A stretch of 64,000 nt of DNA from Camellia lanceoleosa (GCA_025200525.1 CM045763.1:61453018-61517017); one strand, 5' to 3'; counted from the first letter of the stretch, positions 44,734-57,839 are shown. The notes: a model not told the origin generated them from the letters alone. Made by a program: numbers and translations.

Positions 44734-46955
44734 TGTCACGACCCAAACCCGGCCCTATGGGTTTAGCATCATCGCGGCGATGTCGAGATTAGAAGGCTCT
44801 TGACGATGTCTGATTAAGCAGTCTGAGGCTGGCGGAAATACAAGAAATAACTAGTGTCCATTGAGTTGAAAATCGTATGCCAAAAACATTTTTCATGCAT
44901 TCATTGATTCAAAGCAGTACAATCCATATCTGATCTATACAATCATATACAAGCGATCGATGCAGGGAACCTAATCCTCGATAACGATGCAGATCTATAC
45001 TGATGTTACAAACAAGAAGGAGACCGATAGGGGACACAAAAACACCCCAAGCCATAGCATGGCAACTCGGAACCTCGCGGTGAGGCACATAGGTCGGCTT
45101 GACAAAGCGGGGACCAATCCCACGCTCTAGCTCCGATGCATTTGAGAACCTACATATATATATAAGCAGTGAGCTAAAGCCCAATGAATAACATACAGTA
45201 AAGAGGTTATGAATGAATGTCCTTCTGATAATGAAATCAATTCATTAAACGATATTTGATCTTTTATTTCAATCAATCGGTCATATGTGGTACATCCATT
45301 AGCCTATAAACAGATAGGTCCAAAAGGGCCAAGACATACTGAACAAAGGTAATGATGGCCATCGATCGATAATAGTATGGTTCCACAAGGGAACCGAGCT
45401 CTGTAACGATGGCGATCGGTGCTAAGGATGCCACGATGCAGTTAGAATACAGACATACATTCATTCAATAAACAATATCAGTTCAATAAGCGATTCGATT
45501 CGATTCAAAAGATAACCATTTTGAACATATCTTTACACAATTGTTACTCACGAGTTACGGGCTAATAGCGGCTAGGCGCGTCCCAGAAACCAACCCTAAG
45601 CAGTTAACAAATAGGACACTCACTATGTGTCACAGTCGGAAGGATGTTAATTAAAATCCCTAAATTCCTCGGTGTGGTTCTATGTCTACATCCTCATTAA
45701 GATGCCTTAAACTAGGCCTAAGAATGCCTAGGATGGGATGAGGATGCAAAGATGTGCACATAATTCAATTTCAGAATTTTCAGTGAAATAGAGCCTTCGC
45801 TCGGCCTTGAGTTTCCCGCCGGCGGACAAGCAAACAAAGGTCCCCCCTCGGGCGTCAACTTCCCGCGGCACTTCGGCGAAGACGACCAAAATCTGGAAAA
45901 TCCAGATTCGATCTCCAAGCTCAAAACCAAGTTTTGATGCTCCAAATTCGATCCTTTTGGGCCCATTTTCTGGAAACTCTATCAAACACATAGAATAACA
46001 CGTTTTAAAGCTCAATTTAAGAAATCAAGGCCCAAGGGTGTTTCAATTAAACCCAATTTTAGACCAATTTCATGAATAAATTTCAAAACATGACATGCAT
46101 GATCTTTAAACAATTTCAAGCTTCCAAACTAGCTCAAATGAGCTCCAATCTTTCAAAACAAAGTGAAAGCATGGACTATAATACAAACATGAGCTTGCAT
46201 GTACAATTCAACATGAAATCAACTCCAAAATACACCCAAATGGCCATGCATGCATGAATTCTAGCATGAATCAACCTATTTGCACTCAAACATGGCTTAA
46301 TTCTACAATGGAGCCTAGAACATGCAGGAATGGAGTTCAAAGACAACAAAAAGAAGATGAAGTCACTTACCTAAGTCTCAATTACAAGGTTTATGAGCTA
46401 GATATGCCAATTATACTTCAATTTCTAAGCAATCTCCAAGCAAGTTCAACAATTGAGCTAAATTCTCTCTCTCTATTTCTCTAAGTTTGGTCGGGTGGAA
46501 TGCAAGAATAAGGCTGATGAAGATGTTTATCTAAGTGTATAAGGCACAATGATAATATTAAACAAAATGTCCACTAACTATGGCAATAGTGTAAATAAGT
46601 CAAACTCGACAATTAATTCGTTCAAGTCTAATTTAATCATTCCTAATCAATTTTTAGATAAATATACCATTAAATCACAAATATTCTACTGATTCCAAAA
46701 CATCAAACGGTTTCTAAATCGGCCGCCGATAAGGCCTTCAATTAGCAGTTTAAACATGAAATCACAAACAGGTAATCAAATAGGCAACAGATAAAAATGC
46801 AATACAATAGATAAACTTATTCAATTTCAGTTTCGATTTCAATCAGTCCATTCAGTACTTCGGTTAATTCAATTATCAGTCATTATCAGTTCGGTTTAGC
46901 AGTAATCAGTACGTAATTCAGTGGTTAACCGATAATCAATACGAGGGTTGTTACA
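44734..46955 (-). repeat. 3' LTR of the Tekay-like element
   Basis: 2222 bp. The part 45983-46955 is almost identical to 53065-54035 of the 5' LTR (one 2-bp microsatellite difference and one substitution noticed). The other half differs by many small indels. Confidence 0.93.
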
Positions 46956-46968
46956 GTCTCCCCTCCTT
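46956..46968 (-). other. Polypurine tract of the Tekay-like element
   Basis: Minus-strand AAGGAGGGGAGAC directly abuts the 3' LTR (TGTAAC...). This is the expected primer for plus-strand DNA synthesis. Confidence 0.8.
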
Positions 46969-46977
46969 ATAAGGAGT

Positions 46978-48571
46978 TTAGTCCTCTAAACTCAAGTTAC
47001 CTTCAGTCTGGAAGAAAACAGGGTCCAGTGGAAACAAATCAGGATATCTTTTTGCCATGTCGTCTTCCCTTTCCCAAGTGGCATACACACCACCATGGTT
47101 CTGCCAATCAACTTTCACTAGCGGGATTTCTTTATTTCTCAGTTTCTTGATCCGTCGGTTTACAATCTGTATAGGCCGTTCCTCGTAAGTGTAGTCATCA
47201 CTAAGCACTATCCGAGTAGGCTCAATCACATGAAACGGATCTCGAAGATAGTCTCTCAACATCGAAATGTGGAAGACGTTATGCATATGCTCCATTTCAG
47301 GAGGAAGCGCAACTTGATACGCTACCGGATTGATTTTCTCAATAATCTGATACGGTCCGACATACCTCGGCGCTAACTTGCCCTTGACTCCAAAACGAGT
47401 CTGGCCTTTCATTGGTGTCACTTTCACAAACACGTGATCACCCACTTCATACTCTCGGTCTCGTCTTCGAATATCTGCATAACTCTTACATCTACTGCAT
47501 GCGGTTTTGGTCTCTGTTGTATCGGTTTTACCTTTTGGTTGTCTCATACACAATCTCGGGCCCAAGCAATGGCCCATCTCCAACTTCTGCCCAGCAGATT
47601 GGAGATCTACACTTTCTGCCATACAATGCCTCGAAAGGCGCCATTCCAATACTCGAATGGTAACTGTTGTTGTAGGCGAATTCAGCCAACGGCAAATGAC
47701 TTTCCCAATTTCACGAAAATCCGGGACACACATTCTCGGTAGATCTTCTAGAGTCCGGATGGTCATTTCGACGCCATCTATCGAGGATGATAGGCACTAC
47801 TCACCTCAATTCAAAGACCCAATGCGATCAGTAGGCTTTGCGAACCTCGATGTAAACTTGAATCCTGTCGAAACAATAGATACAGCACTCCATGCAATCT
47901 CACAATTTTCGATATAGATAATGACCAATTTATGCGCATTATAAATTGTCTTGTGTAGGAAGTGTGCAGATTTAGTCAATCTATCAACAATAACCCAAAT
48001 AGAGTCCATACCTTTCTTGGAGCGAGGTAATCCAACGATAAAATCCATCGTGATATGCTCCCATTTCCACTCTGGTATGGGTAAGGGTCGCAGTAAGCCT
48101 GCAGGTCGTTGATGTTCAGCTTTGACTTGTTGGCAGTAAAGACATTTGGACACAAAGTCAGCAATTTCCTTCTTCATTCCCGCCACGAAATTGCTTTCAG
48201 ATCTTGGTACATTTTCGTATTCCCTGGGTGAATCGAAAACTTCGAACTGTGGCCTTCTTGCAGAACTCTTCTTTTCAGTTCAGTGTCATTTGGTACACAC
48301 AGTCTGTCTTGAAATTTCAGTACATTGTTGTCAAATTTGAACCCCGGTCTCGGTTTTGAATCTCTTTCTTCAATAATCTTTTTCAAGAAATCATCAAATT
48401 GTTGTTTTTCTTTAATTTCCTCAATCAATGCTGGTTGAGCAGAAATAGCAGCTAAGGTTCCACCTTATTCTCTCAGAACAATTTCAATTTTAGACTTCTC
48501 AAGGTCACAAAGCAACTCCTTCATCGGTCGACAAAGCGAGCTAAGTTCGAATCGATTTTCGGCTCAAAGCA
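46978..48571 (-). pseudogene. Integrase and chromodomain-like region of the Tekay-like element (frameshifted)
   Basis: On the minus strand the frame is broken into pieces. 48174-48428 carries the zinc-binding start (HPGNTKMY), 47806-48186 the [14 protein letters not shown] end of the HHCC motif and the integrase core start ([14 protein letters not shown]), and 46978-47766 the GPYQIIEKINPVAYQVALPP segment plus a C-terminal VDWQNHGGVYATWEREDDM that resembles a chromodomain tail. Single-base and two-base indels separate the pieces. Integrase inserts element DNA; the chromodomain is thought to guide it to heterochromatin. Confidence 0.88.
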
Positions 48572-50695
48572 TCAAGCGGTATTGGCTTTTCCCGGATGGT
48601 ACAAAATCTGTAGATCATAATCTTTTATCAGTTCAAGCCATCTCCGCTGTCTCATATTCAGTTCTTTCTGAGTGAAAAAGTACTTCAGGCTCTTGTGGTC
48701 AGTATACACTTCACATGTTGCTCCATACAAATAATGACGCCAAATTTTCAATGCAAAAATCACGGCGACAAGTTCTAGGTCATGGGTAGGGTAGTTCTTT
48801 TCATGTGGTCTCAACTGTCGGGAAGCATAAGCAATAACTCTCCCATTCTGCATTAAAACACATCCCAAACCCTTATGAGAAGCATCACTAAATACAGTAT
48901 AACCATCCGCACCTGAAGGTAGAGTCAGAATCGGTGCAGTCACAAGTCTAGTTTTCAATTCTTGAAATGCTGATTCCTCCGTGATCCGGTCAAATGATAC
49001 CCCTTTCTGTGTCAACTGAGTCAGTGGTAAGGCAATTTTGGAGAAGTCTTTGACGAACCTTCTGTAATATCCAGCCAGTCCCAAAAAGCTTCGGACTTCA
49101 GTTACATTCATTGGTCTAGGCCAGTTCACTACAGCTTCAATTTTCTGCGGATCAACAGAAATTCCGTCTTTGCTAACAACATGCCCCAAAAACATAACAT
49201 GGTCAAGCCAAAACTCACATTTAGACAATTTAGCATATAGTTTCTGTTCCCTTAAGGTTTGCAGGGCAAGTCTCAGATGATGTTCATGTTCTTCAACGGT
49301 CTTAGAATAAATCAGTATGTCATCAATGAATACTACAATAAAATCATGAAGGTATGGTTTAAAAATTCTGTTCATGAGGTCCATAAATGCAGCAGGGGCA
49401 TTCGTAACTCCGAACGGCATAACTAAAAATTCATAATGGCCATACCTCGTTCTAAAAGCGGTTTTATCAATGTCTTCCGGTTTGACTTTCAGTTGATGAT
49501 ACCCCGATCTAAGATTAATCTTGGAAAATACTTGTGCACCCTGTAACTGGTCAAATAAATCATCAATACGCGGTAATGGATATTTATTCTTTACAGTTAC
49601 CTTGTTCAGTTCGCGGTAATCAATACATAGTCTCAGTGAGCCATCTTTCTTCTTTACAAACAAAACAGGTGCACCCCACGGTGAAGTACTGGGTCTGATG
49701 AACTTCTTGTCTAACAGTTCCTGCAATTGTACTTTCAATTCCTTCAGTTCAGTTGGAGCCATTCTGTAAGGAGCTTTAGATATCGGCTGTGTACCCGGAA
49801 TCACATCCACAATAAATTCAATTTCCCTGTCAATCAAATCCCCTGGCAAATCATCTGGAAATACATCTGGGAATTCTCTGACTATAGGAATACAATTCAC
49901 ATCAGTTTTAACATTATCATTAGCAGATACAGTCAATACAGAACACAGATATCCTTTACACCCCTTTCTAATCAGTTTGACAGCTTTTACAGAAGAAATC
50001 AGATATGGAGGAGGTACTACTCCACTCCCATTAAACACAAATTCAGGCAAACCCAGTGGACGAAAAACAACTTGCTTGGTCACACAATCGATAGTAGCAT
50101 GATATTTTTGTAACCAATCCATCCCCAATATTACATCGAAATGATCTATGTTCAATGGTAGTAAATCAATAAACAGATGCATATCCCCAACAATAATCTC
50201 ACAAGCAGGATACATATATGCACATGTCATGGATCCCCCAACAGGTGATGATACGGCTAGCAGATAGTTCAAGGGTTCTAAGGGTCTATTCAATTTACGC
50301 GAAAAAGCATGCGACACATAAGAATGTGTAGACCCCGAATCAATCAATACATAAGCATTTTGAGCACAGATAGAGAGGATACCTGACACAACAGTCTCAG
50401 TGTTTTGCACGTCTCCCGGTACTAGGGCGAACACTCGGCCCTGCCTCATAGGCTCTTTCCCGGTAGCTTTGGGGTTCAGTTTTGGTGTTGCAGCTGATGC
50501 TGCTGCGCTCGGTGCAGCTTTATTACTGGCTTGCGGGGCAGAGGGACAGTCTTTAATTCTGTGGCCCACCTTGCCACACCTGAAACAAGCTCCAGAAATC
50601 TGGTAGCAAACCCCTTTGTGCTTGTTGCCACATACGGAGCAGGGTGGAGTAAACCCACTCCCTTGGCTGGGGCTAGTCATCGACCCGTGATACAT
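48572..50695 (-). CDS. Protease-RT-RNase H polyprotein of the Tekay-like element (intact segment)
   Basis: A 707-residue frame begins in the Gag nucleocapsid. The zinc knuckle [14 protein letters not shown] is at residues about 37-50, the aspartic protease [13 protein letters not shown] near 115, RT with [30 protein letters not shown] and the catalytic FIDDILIYS in the middle, and RNase H ([14 protein letters not shown]...TDHKSLKYF) at the end. It stops just after YHPGKANTA because one extra T shifts the frame out of the ADALSRKS junction. No internal stop occurs, unlike the integrase part. It works in the virus-like particle to copy element RNA. The apparent start ATG is inside Gag. Confidence 0.93.
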   Translation of the reverse strand: MYHGSMTSPSQGSGFTPPCSVCGNKHKGVCYQISGACFRCGKVGHRIKDCPSAPQASNKAAPSAAASAATPKLNPKATGKEPMRQGRVFALVPGDVQNTETVVSGILSICAQNAYVLIDSGSTHSYVSHAFSRKLNRPLEPLNYLLAVSSPVGGSMTCAYMYPACEIIVGDMHLFIDLLPLNIDHFDVILGMDWLQKYHATIDCVTKQVVFRPLGLPEFVFNGSGVVPPPYLISSVKAVKLIRKGCKGYLCSVLTVSANDNVKTDVNCIPIVREFPDVFPDDLPGDLIDREIEFIVDVIPGTQPISKAPYRMAPTELKELKVQLQELLDKKFIRPSTSPWGAPVLFVKKKDGSLRLCIDYRELNKVTVKNKYPLPRIDDLFDQLQGAQVFSKINLRSGYHQLKVKPEDIDKTAFRTRYGHYEFLVMPFGVTNAPAAFMDLMNRIFKPYLHDFIVVFIDDILIYSKTVEEHEHHLRLALQTLREQKLYAKLSKCEFWLDHVMFLGHVVSKDGISVDPQKIEAVVNWPRPMNVTEVRSFLGLAGYYRRFVKDFSKIALPLTQLTQKGVSFDRITEESAFQELKTRLVTAPILTLPSGADGYTVFSDASHKGLGCVLMQNGRVIAYASRQLRPHEKNYPTHDLELVAVIFALKIWRHYLYGATCEVYTDHKSLKYFFTQKELNMRQRRWLELIKDYDLQILYHPGKANTA

Positions 50696-51485
50696 TTCTT
50701 GTTTGCTGGGTTATGCTTGCCTTTCTTAAATTTGAAACCCTGTCTTTTACCTTGCCACTCAGTTGTCGGTGTTTCAGATTGTTTCACTGCTGCAATATTC
50801 GTCTCGGCCATCAATGCCCGGTCGAGAACACCCACAAAAGTTGGCATTTTCAAAACATTTATTCGGTCCTGTATAGCAACACTAAGGCCGCCTTCAAACC
50901 TCCTGGCCTTCTTATAATCGGTATCCACCATATGTGGTGCATACCTAGCAAGTTCGGTAAATTGCTTCTCATACTCGGCAACAGACGTTTTGCCCTGTCT
51001 CAATTGTTCAAACTCCGTTACTTTTCTGTCCCTGATGCACTGGGGAAAATACTTTTCAAAGAAGGACTCCTTGAACTGAGCCCAAGTCACAATAGTATTT
51101 GCATCGCGGGTCAACATCCACCACCTTCTGGCTTCTTCCTGAAGGGTGAAGGTTGCTAACAGTACTTTGTTTGCTTCGGAGCACGGAAAAACCTCAAACA
51201 ACTTTTCAGTCTCAAGAACCCAAGCTTCAGCCTTTAACGGTTCTAAGCCTCCCTGAAAGGACGGCGGTTTCATCTTGCTGAATTTCTGAGTCAATGTAAT
51301 AATGTCCACCTCATTAACATTCACATTCTGTACATTCTGTTCCGGTTGCACCGGAGGAGGAGGAGGAGGTGGGGCTGTTGGTTCGGTTGTTGATCTAGTC
51401 TTTCCATTATCAGTCCCATCATTTGTTCAAGTCTGGCCATTCTGGCCTCAGAGGATGATGACTCAGGTTCATTTGCGTTATCCAT
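50677..51485 (-). pseudogene. Gag of the Tekay-like element (frameshifted)
   Basis: Translation should begin at the ATG at 51485 (MDNANEPESSSSEARMARLEQ). A shift in the GGAGG run near 51350-51375 moves it to the frame of 50677-51351, which holds the retrotransposon-gag core (FEVFPCSEANKVLLATFTL, ARRWW, FKESFFEKYFP, KVTEFEQLRQGKTSVAEYE). A second shift at about 50690 leads into the zinc-knuckle frame. The capsid protein is therefore not produced intact. Confidence 0.88.
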
Positions 51486-51674
51486 TTCGCTATAAGCAGT
51501 TATAACAGTTATCATTATAAGCAGTTGTACAATTAAACAGTTTAACACTTTATCATATAATCAGTCAGTCATAAGCACACACTTTTCAAGTTCATGAGAT
51601 GCCCTATTTGCTTTTCTAGGACACCCTATAGCTCATTTGGACACGTGTGTGCGGTATAAATCGTGGTAAGTATC

Positions 51675-51686
51675 GCTCTGATACCA
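51675..51686 (-). other. Primer-binding site (tRNA-iMet type) of the Tekay-like element
   Basis: Minus-strand TGGTATCAGAGC lies three bases (GAG) after the 5' LTR end. It is complementary to the 3' end of plant initiator Met tRNA. Confidence 0.95.
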
Positions 51687-51689
51687 CTC

Positions 51690-54035
51690 TGTCACGACCC
51701 AAACCGGCCTATGGGTTTAGCATCAGAATCGCCAATGAATCCGAGATTAGAAGGTCTCTTTGAAACGATGTCTGATTAAGCAATCTGATAAATAACTAGT
51801 GTCCATTGAGCTGTGAAAATCTGTATGCCAAAAACATTTTTCATGCATTCATTCAGTTCAAAACAGTACAATCCATATACAGTCTATACAATCATATACA
51901 AGCGATCGATGCAGGGAACCTAATCCTCGATAACGATGCGATCTATCTGATGTTACAAAGCGATAAAGGAGACCGATGGGGACACAAAAACACCCAAGCC
52001 ATAGCATGGCAACTCGGAACCTCGCGATGAGGCACATAGGTTGGCTTGACAAAGCGGGGACCAATCCCACGCTCCTAGCTCCGGTGCAGCCGAGAACCTA
52101 CATATATATATATATATAAGCAGTGAGCTAAAGCCCGAGAATAACATACGTAAAGAGGTTATAAATGAATGTCCTTACGATAATGAAATCAATTCATTAA
52201 ACGATATTCGATCTTCGATATTTCAATCAATCGGTCATATGTGGTACATCCATTAGCCTATAAACAAGAGGTCCAAAGGACCGGCCTTACTGAACCAACA
52301 AGAATGATGGCCATCGATAAGAATATGGTTCCACAAGGAACCGACAGAGCTCAGAATAAGAAACGATCGATGCTAAGGATGCCACAGTACAGTTTAGAAT
52401 ACAGGACATACATTCATTCAATAAACAATATCAGTTCAATAAGCAGTTCAGTTCAGTATTCAAAAGACAACCATTTTGAACATATCTTTACACAATTGTT
52501 ACTCACAGAGTTCTGGGCTAATAGCAGCTAGAGTTCGTCCCCGAGAGCCAACCCTAAATAGTTAACAAATAGAACACACACTAAGTTTCACAGTCGGAAG
52601 GATGTTAATTAAAATCCCTAAATTCCTCGGTGTGGTTCTATGTCTACATTCTCATTAAGATGCCTTAAACTAGGCCTAAGAATGCCTAGGATGGGATGAG
52701 GATGCAAAGATGTGCACAGAATTCAATTTCAGAATTTTCAGTGAAATAGAGCCTCGCTCGGCCTTGAGTTTCCGTTCGAGCGGACAAGCAAACAAAGGTC
52801 CCCGCTCGGGCGTCAATTTCTTTCGGCGAAGTGATCTGATGCAAGATCTTTGGATCGTGATTTATCCGCTCCGGCGCGAATTCCTCCGGCGGATCGCAAC
52901 GCAGTCAAAAATAATGGGAGCTTGTTTTCCCCGCTCGAGCGGCACTTCCCCCGCTCGAGCGGACGACCAAAATCTGGAAAATCCAGATTCGATCTCCAAG
53001 CTCCAAACCAAGTTTTGATGCTTCAAATTCGATCCTCTTGGGCCCATTTTCTGGAAAACTCTATCAAACACATAGAATAACACGTTTTAAAGCTCAATTT
53101 AAGAAATCAAGGCCCAAGGGTGTTTCAATTAAACCCAATTTTAGACCAATTTCATGAATAAATTTCAAAACATGACATGCATGATCTTTAAACAATTTCA
53201 AGCTTCCAAACTAGCTCAAATGAGCTCCAATCTTTCAAAACAAAGTGAAAGCATGGACTATAATACAAACATGAGCTTGCATGTACAATTCAACATGAAA
53301 TCAACTCCAAAATACACCCAAATGGCCATGCATGCATGAATTCTAGCATGAATCAACCTATTTGCACTCAAACATGGCTTAATTCTACAATGGAGCCTAG
53401 AACATGCAGGAATGGAGTTCAAAGACAACAAAAAGAAGATGAAGTCACTTACCTAAGTCTCAATTACAAGGTTTATGAGCTAGATATGCCAATTATACTT
53501 CAATTTCTAAGCAATCTCCAAGCAAGTTCAACAATTGAGCTAAATTCTCTCTCTATTTCTCTAAGTTTGGTCGGGTGGAATGCAAGAATAAGGCTGATGA
53601 AGATGTTTATCTAAGTGTATAAGGCACAATGATAATATTAAACAAAATGTCCACTAACTATGGCAATAGTGTAAATAAGTCAAACTCGACAATTAATTCG
53701 TTCAAGTCTAATTTAATCATTCCTAATCAATTTTTAGATAAATATACCATTAAATCACAAATATTCTACTGATTCCAAAACATCAAACGGTTTCTAAATC
53801 GGCCGCCGATAAGGCCTTCAATTAGCAGTTTAAACATGAAATCACAAACAGGTAATCAAATAGGCAACAGATAAAAATGCAATACAATAGATAAACTTAT
53901 TCAATTTCAGTTTCGATTTCAATCAGTCCATTCAGTACTTCGGTTAATTCAATTATCAGTCATTATCAGTTCGGTTTAGCAGTAATCAGTACGTAATTCA
54001 GTGGTTAACCGATAATCAATACGATGGTTGTTACA
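51690..54035 (-). repeat. 5' LTR of the Tekay-like element
   Basis: 2346 bp. It keeps a GCTCGAGCGG cluster (52760-52965) that is mostly missing from the 3' LTR. Its promoter should drive the minus-strand transcript. Confidence 0.93.
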
Positions 54036-54793
54036 GTTTGGGACCGCCTAACCACCTCCGTTTGCTCCGGTTTTTGGCATACATCTTATTTACTCCCTTT
54101 TAAGGGACACTGAGGTCTGAGAGACCAACTTCGTGGTCAAACACCACTCCCGGTGCCTAACAGTCAGCTTTCGGGGCCTCGGACTGCGTGTTTCGGCCCC
54201 CGAACCTTCATTTTGCATCGGTTTGCGTTCATTTTTGGCAGGGACCTCTGTTTCATCACCAGGAAGGTCGTAGAAGGGTGGGGGCCAGTAATTGTTACAG
54301 CAACCTGTTATATTCCTTCATCGCCCTCCGTCGCCCGTTTTTCTCACTCGAAAGCCAATGTTGACCACCCTAGGGCCACTTTTTCAAGCTCCAAACCACA
54401 TATTTGTGTTGTACACACTTGGGAGGCCACCAATGTCATATGGTCGGCTAGTAATTGTGATTGACCCTTTTGAACCCCTCCTAAAAGTGGCCTTTTCTCT
54501 CTCCTGGTTTATTGTTGCCAATTTTTTACCACAGGGTTGTGTTGAGAACACATGGGAGGCCACCAATTTGTGGTGGTTGGCTAGTAATTGCACTTGGCCT
54601 TTTTGACCCCTGGCCAGCCGACCATGGGGAGAGCCGGTCGGCCACCTGTGACCTAGATACGTGGTCGGCCTTGATCCTTACAGTTGGTACATCACAAATA
54701 TCCATTTCATTTCCCCTCAGATTTTGTATCCCAAGGGCTGCCATTTTGGGAGGAAACTTGAATTGTTTCCCCCCATTTTCCCCCTCTTTTTGT

Positions 54794-54803
54794 CTATATA
54801 AAC
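54794..54803 (+). promoter_or_regulatory. TATA box of the Tat-like 5' LTR
   Basis: TGTCTATATAAACCAGCC occurs about 3 kb before the LTR end and about 250 bp before the tandem array. It matches the TATA positions in the two sister LTRs. Confidence 0.6.
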
Positions 54804-55049
54804 CAGCCTCCAGCTCTGGTTTTAAGGGTTAGAAAAAATTGTTTTGGAGCCTTGCATTGCACCTCTCTCTTTCCTTCATATCAAGCATCCAAACCTCCTA
54901 AACCCTACCCCCTTTCTACACCATCACCTAGCACCACATCCCCACTCTATTCCAGCAGCTTGGAGGAGCTTTCCAGAGCTTAGGAAGCACCCTTTCTTGT
55001 GCCAAGAAGCTGTCAAAGACTAGGCTACAAGGGTAAGCACACTTCCCCC

Positions 55050-55800
55050 TCTTTTTGGCCTTATTTTGTTCAATATCTTAGTCCTTTGTGCTTGCATATT
55101 TGGGCTCCGACCCTAACTAGAAATAGGCTTATTTTGAGCCATTTTCCATGTTTGTTTAAGGGCCTCTTACTGTTTGAGACCTCCTTGTTGCACTTGCTTC
55201 ATTACCTCTCTTGTATGCCTATTTCTTGTGAAGTATTTTTGGCCTATATGTAAACTGTTTTGAGGCATGTTTTAAACTATAAAATAGCTTATTTTGAGCC
55301 CTTCTTGAACATTTTTGAAGGGATCATCACTGTTTGGGGTCTTCTTTTGTTACTTGCCTTTGTATCCCTCTTTTGGCCTTATTTTTGCATGATTTGTTAG
55401 CCCCTTATGGTTCTATTTTTGGGCTCTGGTCCGAACTGTAAATAGCCTTATTTTGACCCACTCTTCATGTTTCATTAAGGATCTTTTGTTGTTTGAGGCA
55501 TCCTTTGTATACTTTGTGTTGAAGCCCTCTTTTTGGCCTTATCTTGCATAGTATTTTAGGCTTGCTTGTGCACTGTTTTGGGTTTGGTCACTAACTATAA
55601 AATGCCATGTTTTAATCCCCTCTTCAACTTTGTTGAAGGGCTCTCGGCCATTTGGGGCTAGAAGCTGCTACTTGTTTCATTATCTCAATTTTAGGGCCAT
55701 TTTTGTATGCTAGCTTAGCCCCATTTGTGTTCACTGTTTGGTCTTGCTTAAAACTGTAAATATGCATTTTTTGGGACTTCCTTTCTTCTTTCTTCATGAT
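55050..55800. repeat. Tandem array, period about 159 bp, in the Tat-like 5' LTR
   Basis: The anchor GCTTATTTTGAGCC or a variant occurs at 55127, 55287, 55445, 55604 and 55764, giving spacings of 160, 158, 159 and 160 bp. Each unit also has TTTTGGCC(T)TA, a GACC(C/G)AACT-like phrase and a TTGAAGGG/TTTAAGGG phrase in the same order. Confidence 0.85.
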
Positions 55801-57839
55801 TCATGTTCAAATAATGTATTCTTTGTATAGCTATAAGCCATTCCATGTGCCTAATTTTGGATTTCGGGTTTCATTTCATGCATCGGGTGCACTTTTGCCA
55901 TGTTTCGGGGCTGTTTTGCATCAATTTTTGCTACTGAAATTTGCATGCTAGTATGTCATATTCCATGTCTTGCCATGTGTCTTGTTAGAGTGGCATTCGG
56001 TGCCTTAGGGTCGGTCCTCGGTTTGCGTGCACGTGTGTACGCATTTCGAGTGTCTCATTTTCATCTAATGGCCTCTTATGTGAGTGTGGCTCAGGTCCAC
56101 TCATGTTGGTGTAATTCCATTATGCATTGTGTATGCCATTTCATTCCATAGCATTGTGTATGCTAGGCTGTATGTTAGCGCATTGCGTATGCCATGTTAC
56201 CTCGTGCATCGTGTATGCCATTTCATAGCATTGTGCATGTTAGGTTGTATCTTAGTTGCATTTCATGCATGTCATGCATATTGCATTGTGTTCGGGATAG
56301 GAGTTAGCCCGAGCATGGGAAACGAGGAGCGTTTCGTACTCCGAGTGATGGAACGTGTCTCAATTCCCCAGTCACCGACACTCCGGATTATCCATGATGG
56401 AGTTAGGTCTTATTGTGTTCATATGTACATTCATTTCATATTGAGTTGTGCAATTCGACTCGTCGGCCATCATGCATCGAGATGCGTGATTGGTGGCACG
56501 AGGATCGAGGTATGCATACATATGTGAAAATACATTGCCATGCTCCTTTCTTGCTCTCTGTTGCAGCAAATCAAGAATCAGCAGCCTTCCAGAGCTTGGC
56601 ACGCATTCCAAAAACAATTGCAAACAGAGGCTAATTGGGGCATCGTAGTGGATTTCTGCACAAGGCAACCCGGACATGCATCATTCATCATCTGGAGAAG
56701 AGTCAAGACAGTCCCTGACTTGCATGCCAGTTTATTATTTTTCTTAGTTAATTTGTAAATTAATTATTGTGATAAGTGTGTGTGTGTGTGATGTATGTCT
56801 TCCAACCCCACGTCTTTCTCCTTTTTATTTACCTGCTTATGATGGTTAGATTAGGGCATGTTTCAATTAGCATACAGTATGATAGCATGTTTGCACCCAT
56901 TCATCTGTTTTGCATGCACCGGGCTCGGCGCATCATACTAATTGCATCTGTATTTCAATTCCGAGTTGAATACTTGATAGCTGTTGCATCTCATATGCCA
57001 TGTTTAGAATAGCCGAGCCTGCTATAGTTGCATTTTTGCATGTGTTGCATTAGGCATTTCTGTATACTTAGGATCATGCATGGATTTCTAATCGGTTTAT
57101 GTTTTGGCTTGGAGTACTCGGTGAGTTTTATGCTTTAGCATCCTTACATGCGTGTGAGTGACTGCCATGAATAGCATGCTTACCATGAGGCTAACTGCTT
57201 ATGTGATATAACTGCTTGAATATCTGTGGGTGAAGGTTGGGTTATTTGGATTGGAACAATTTATCAAACGTTTGTTTTAAGCCCACTAGACAGTGGCAAA
57301 ATCATGTTTTCTAAGCCCACCTGATTGTGGCAAAATTCGCATTTTAAGCCTACTTGTGAGTAGCAAACCATTTTCACAAACAAACATGAAGTGTTTTGTT
57401 CCAATTCAGACGACTCAGTCTATACTTGTATGCTGTGCGCATCACATAGTAACCTAGGCTAATAACCGGAATAAGAACACACAATGTTTTCAAAAATAGA
57501 TATCATGGTTAGTAGAGGCCGATCTTTGATCGGGCGAGGGGGGGTGCTCACGAAGTGACCTTCCGCAATCGTACCCAAGTTCCCGAGCCGAGGCAACTTT
57601 GGTGATGACGGACACGTGGCCTTAGGCAACGAGTCAGGGTTTCCTAAATTTCCCAAAAATAAAATATTTAGGTGGCGACTCTGTATCTGGCAAAGCAATC
57701 CATGTTTGGCACTTCTTTTCTAAAAATCTGTTTTCTCAAAACGATTTGCCGGATTTGGACTCTTTGGTTCAAGATTAAGAACCGCGACACAAAATCGAGT
57801 CCGAGCTGTAGCGAGGTCCCCCCGCGGGCTTGTCTACAG

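Larger units (their letters stand above)
44734..54035 (-). mobile_element. Full-length Tekay/Del-like chromovirus nested in the Tat-like LTR
   Basis: Two LTRs (44734-46955 and 51690-54035) with TGTCACGACC...GGTTGTTACA ends on the plus strand enclose gag-pol on the minus strand. GTTTG duplications at 44729-44733 and 54036-54040 are perfect. A Met-type PBS and a polypurine tract are in the right places. Domain order is Gag, zinc knuckle, protease, RT, RNase H, integrase and chromodomain-like end. It is 9302 bp and disabled by small indels. Confidence 0.95.
54041..57838 (+). repeat. Remaining 3.8 kb of the Tat-like 5' LTR
   Basis: Continues the LTR interrupted at 44733. It contains a TATA box (CTATATAAACC near 54795), a 159-bp tandem array (55050-55800) and the AAACGAGGAGCGTTTCGTAC block (56318-56338). 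It ends GGCTTGTCTACA before the PBS. Confidence 0.88.

Noticed and set aside
46072..46484. Small plus-strand frames repeated at 53154-53614
   Set aside because: They are identical only because they lie in the two LTRs of the same element, and they run antisense to its transcript.
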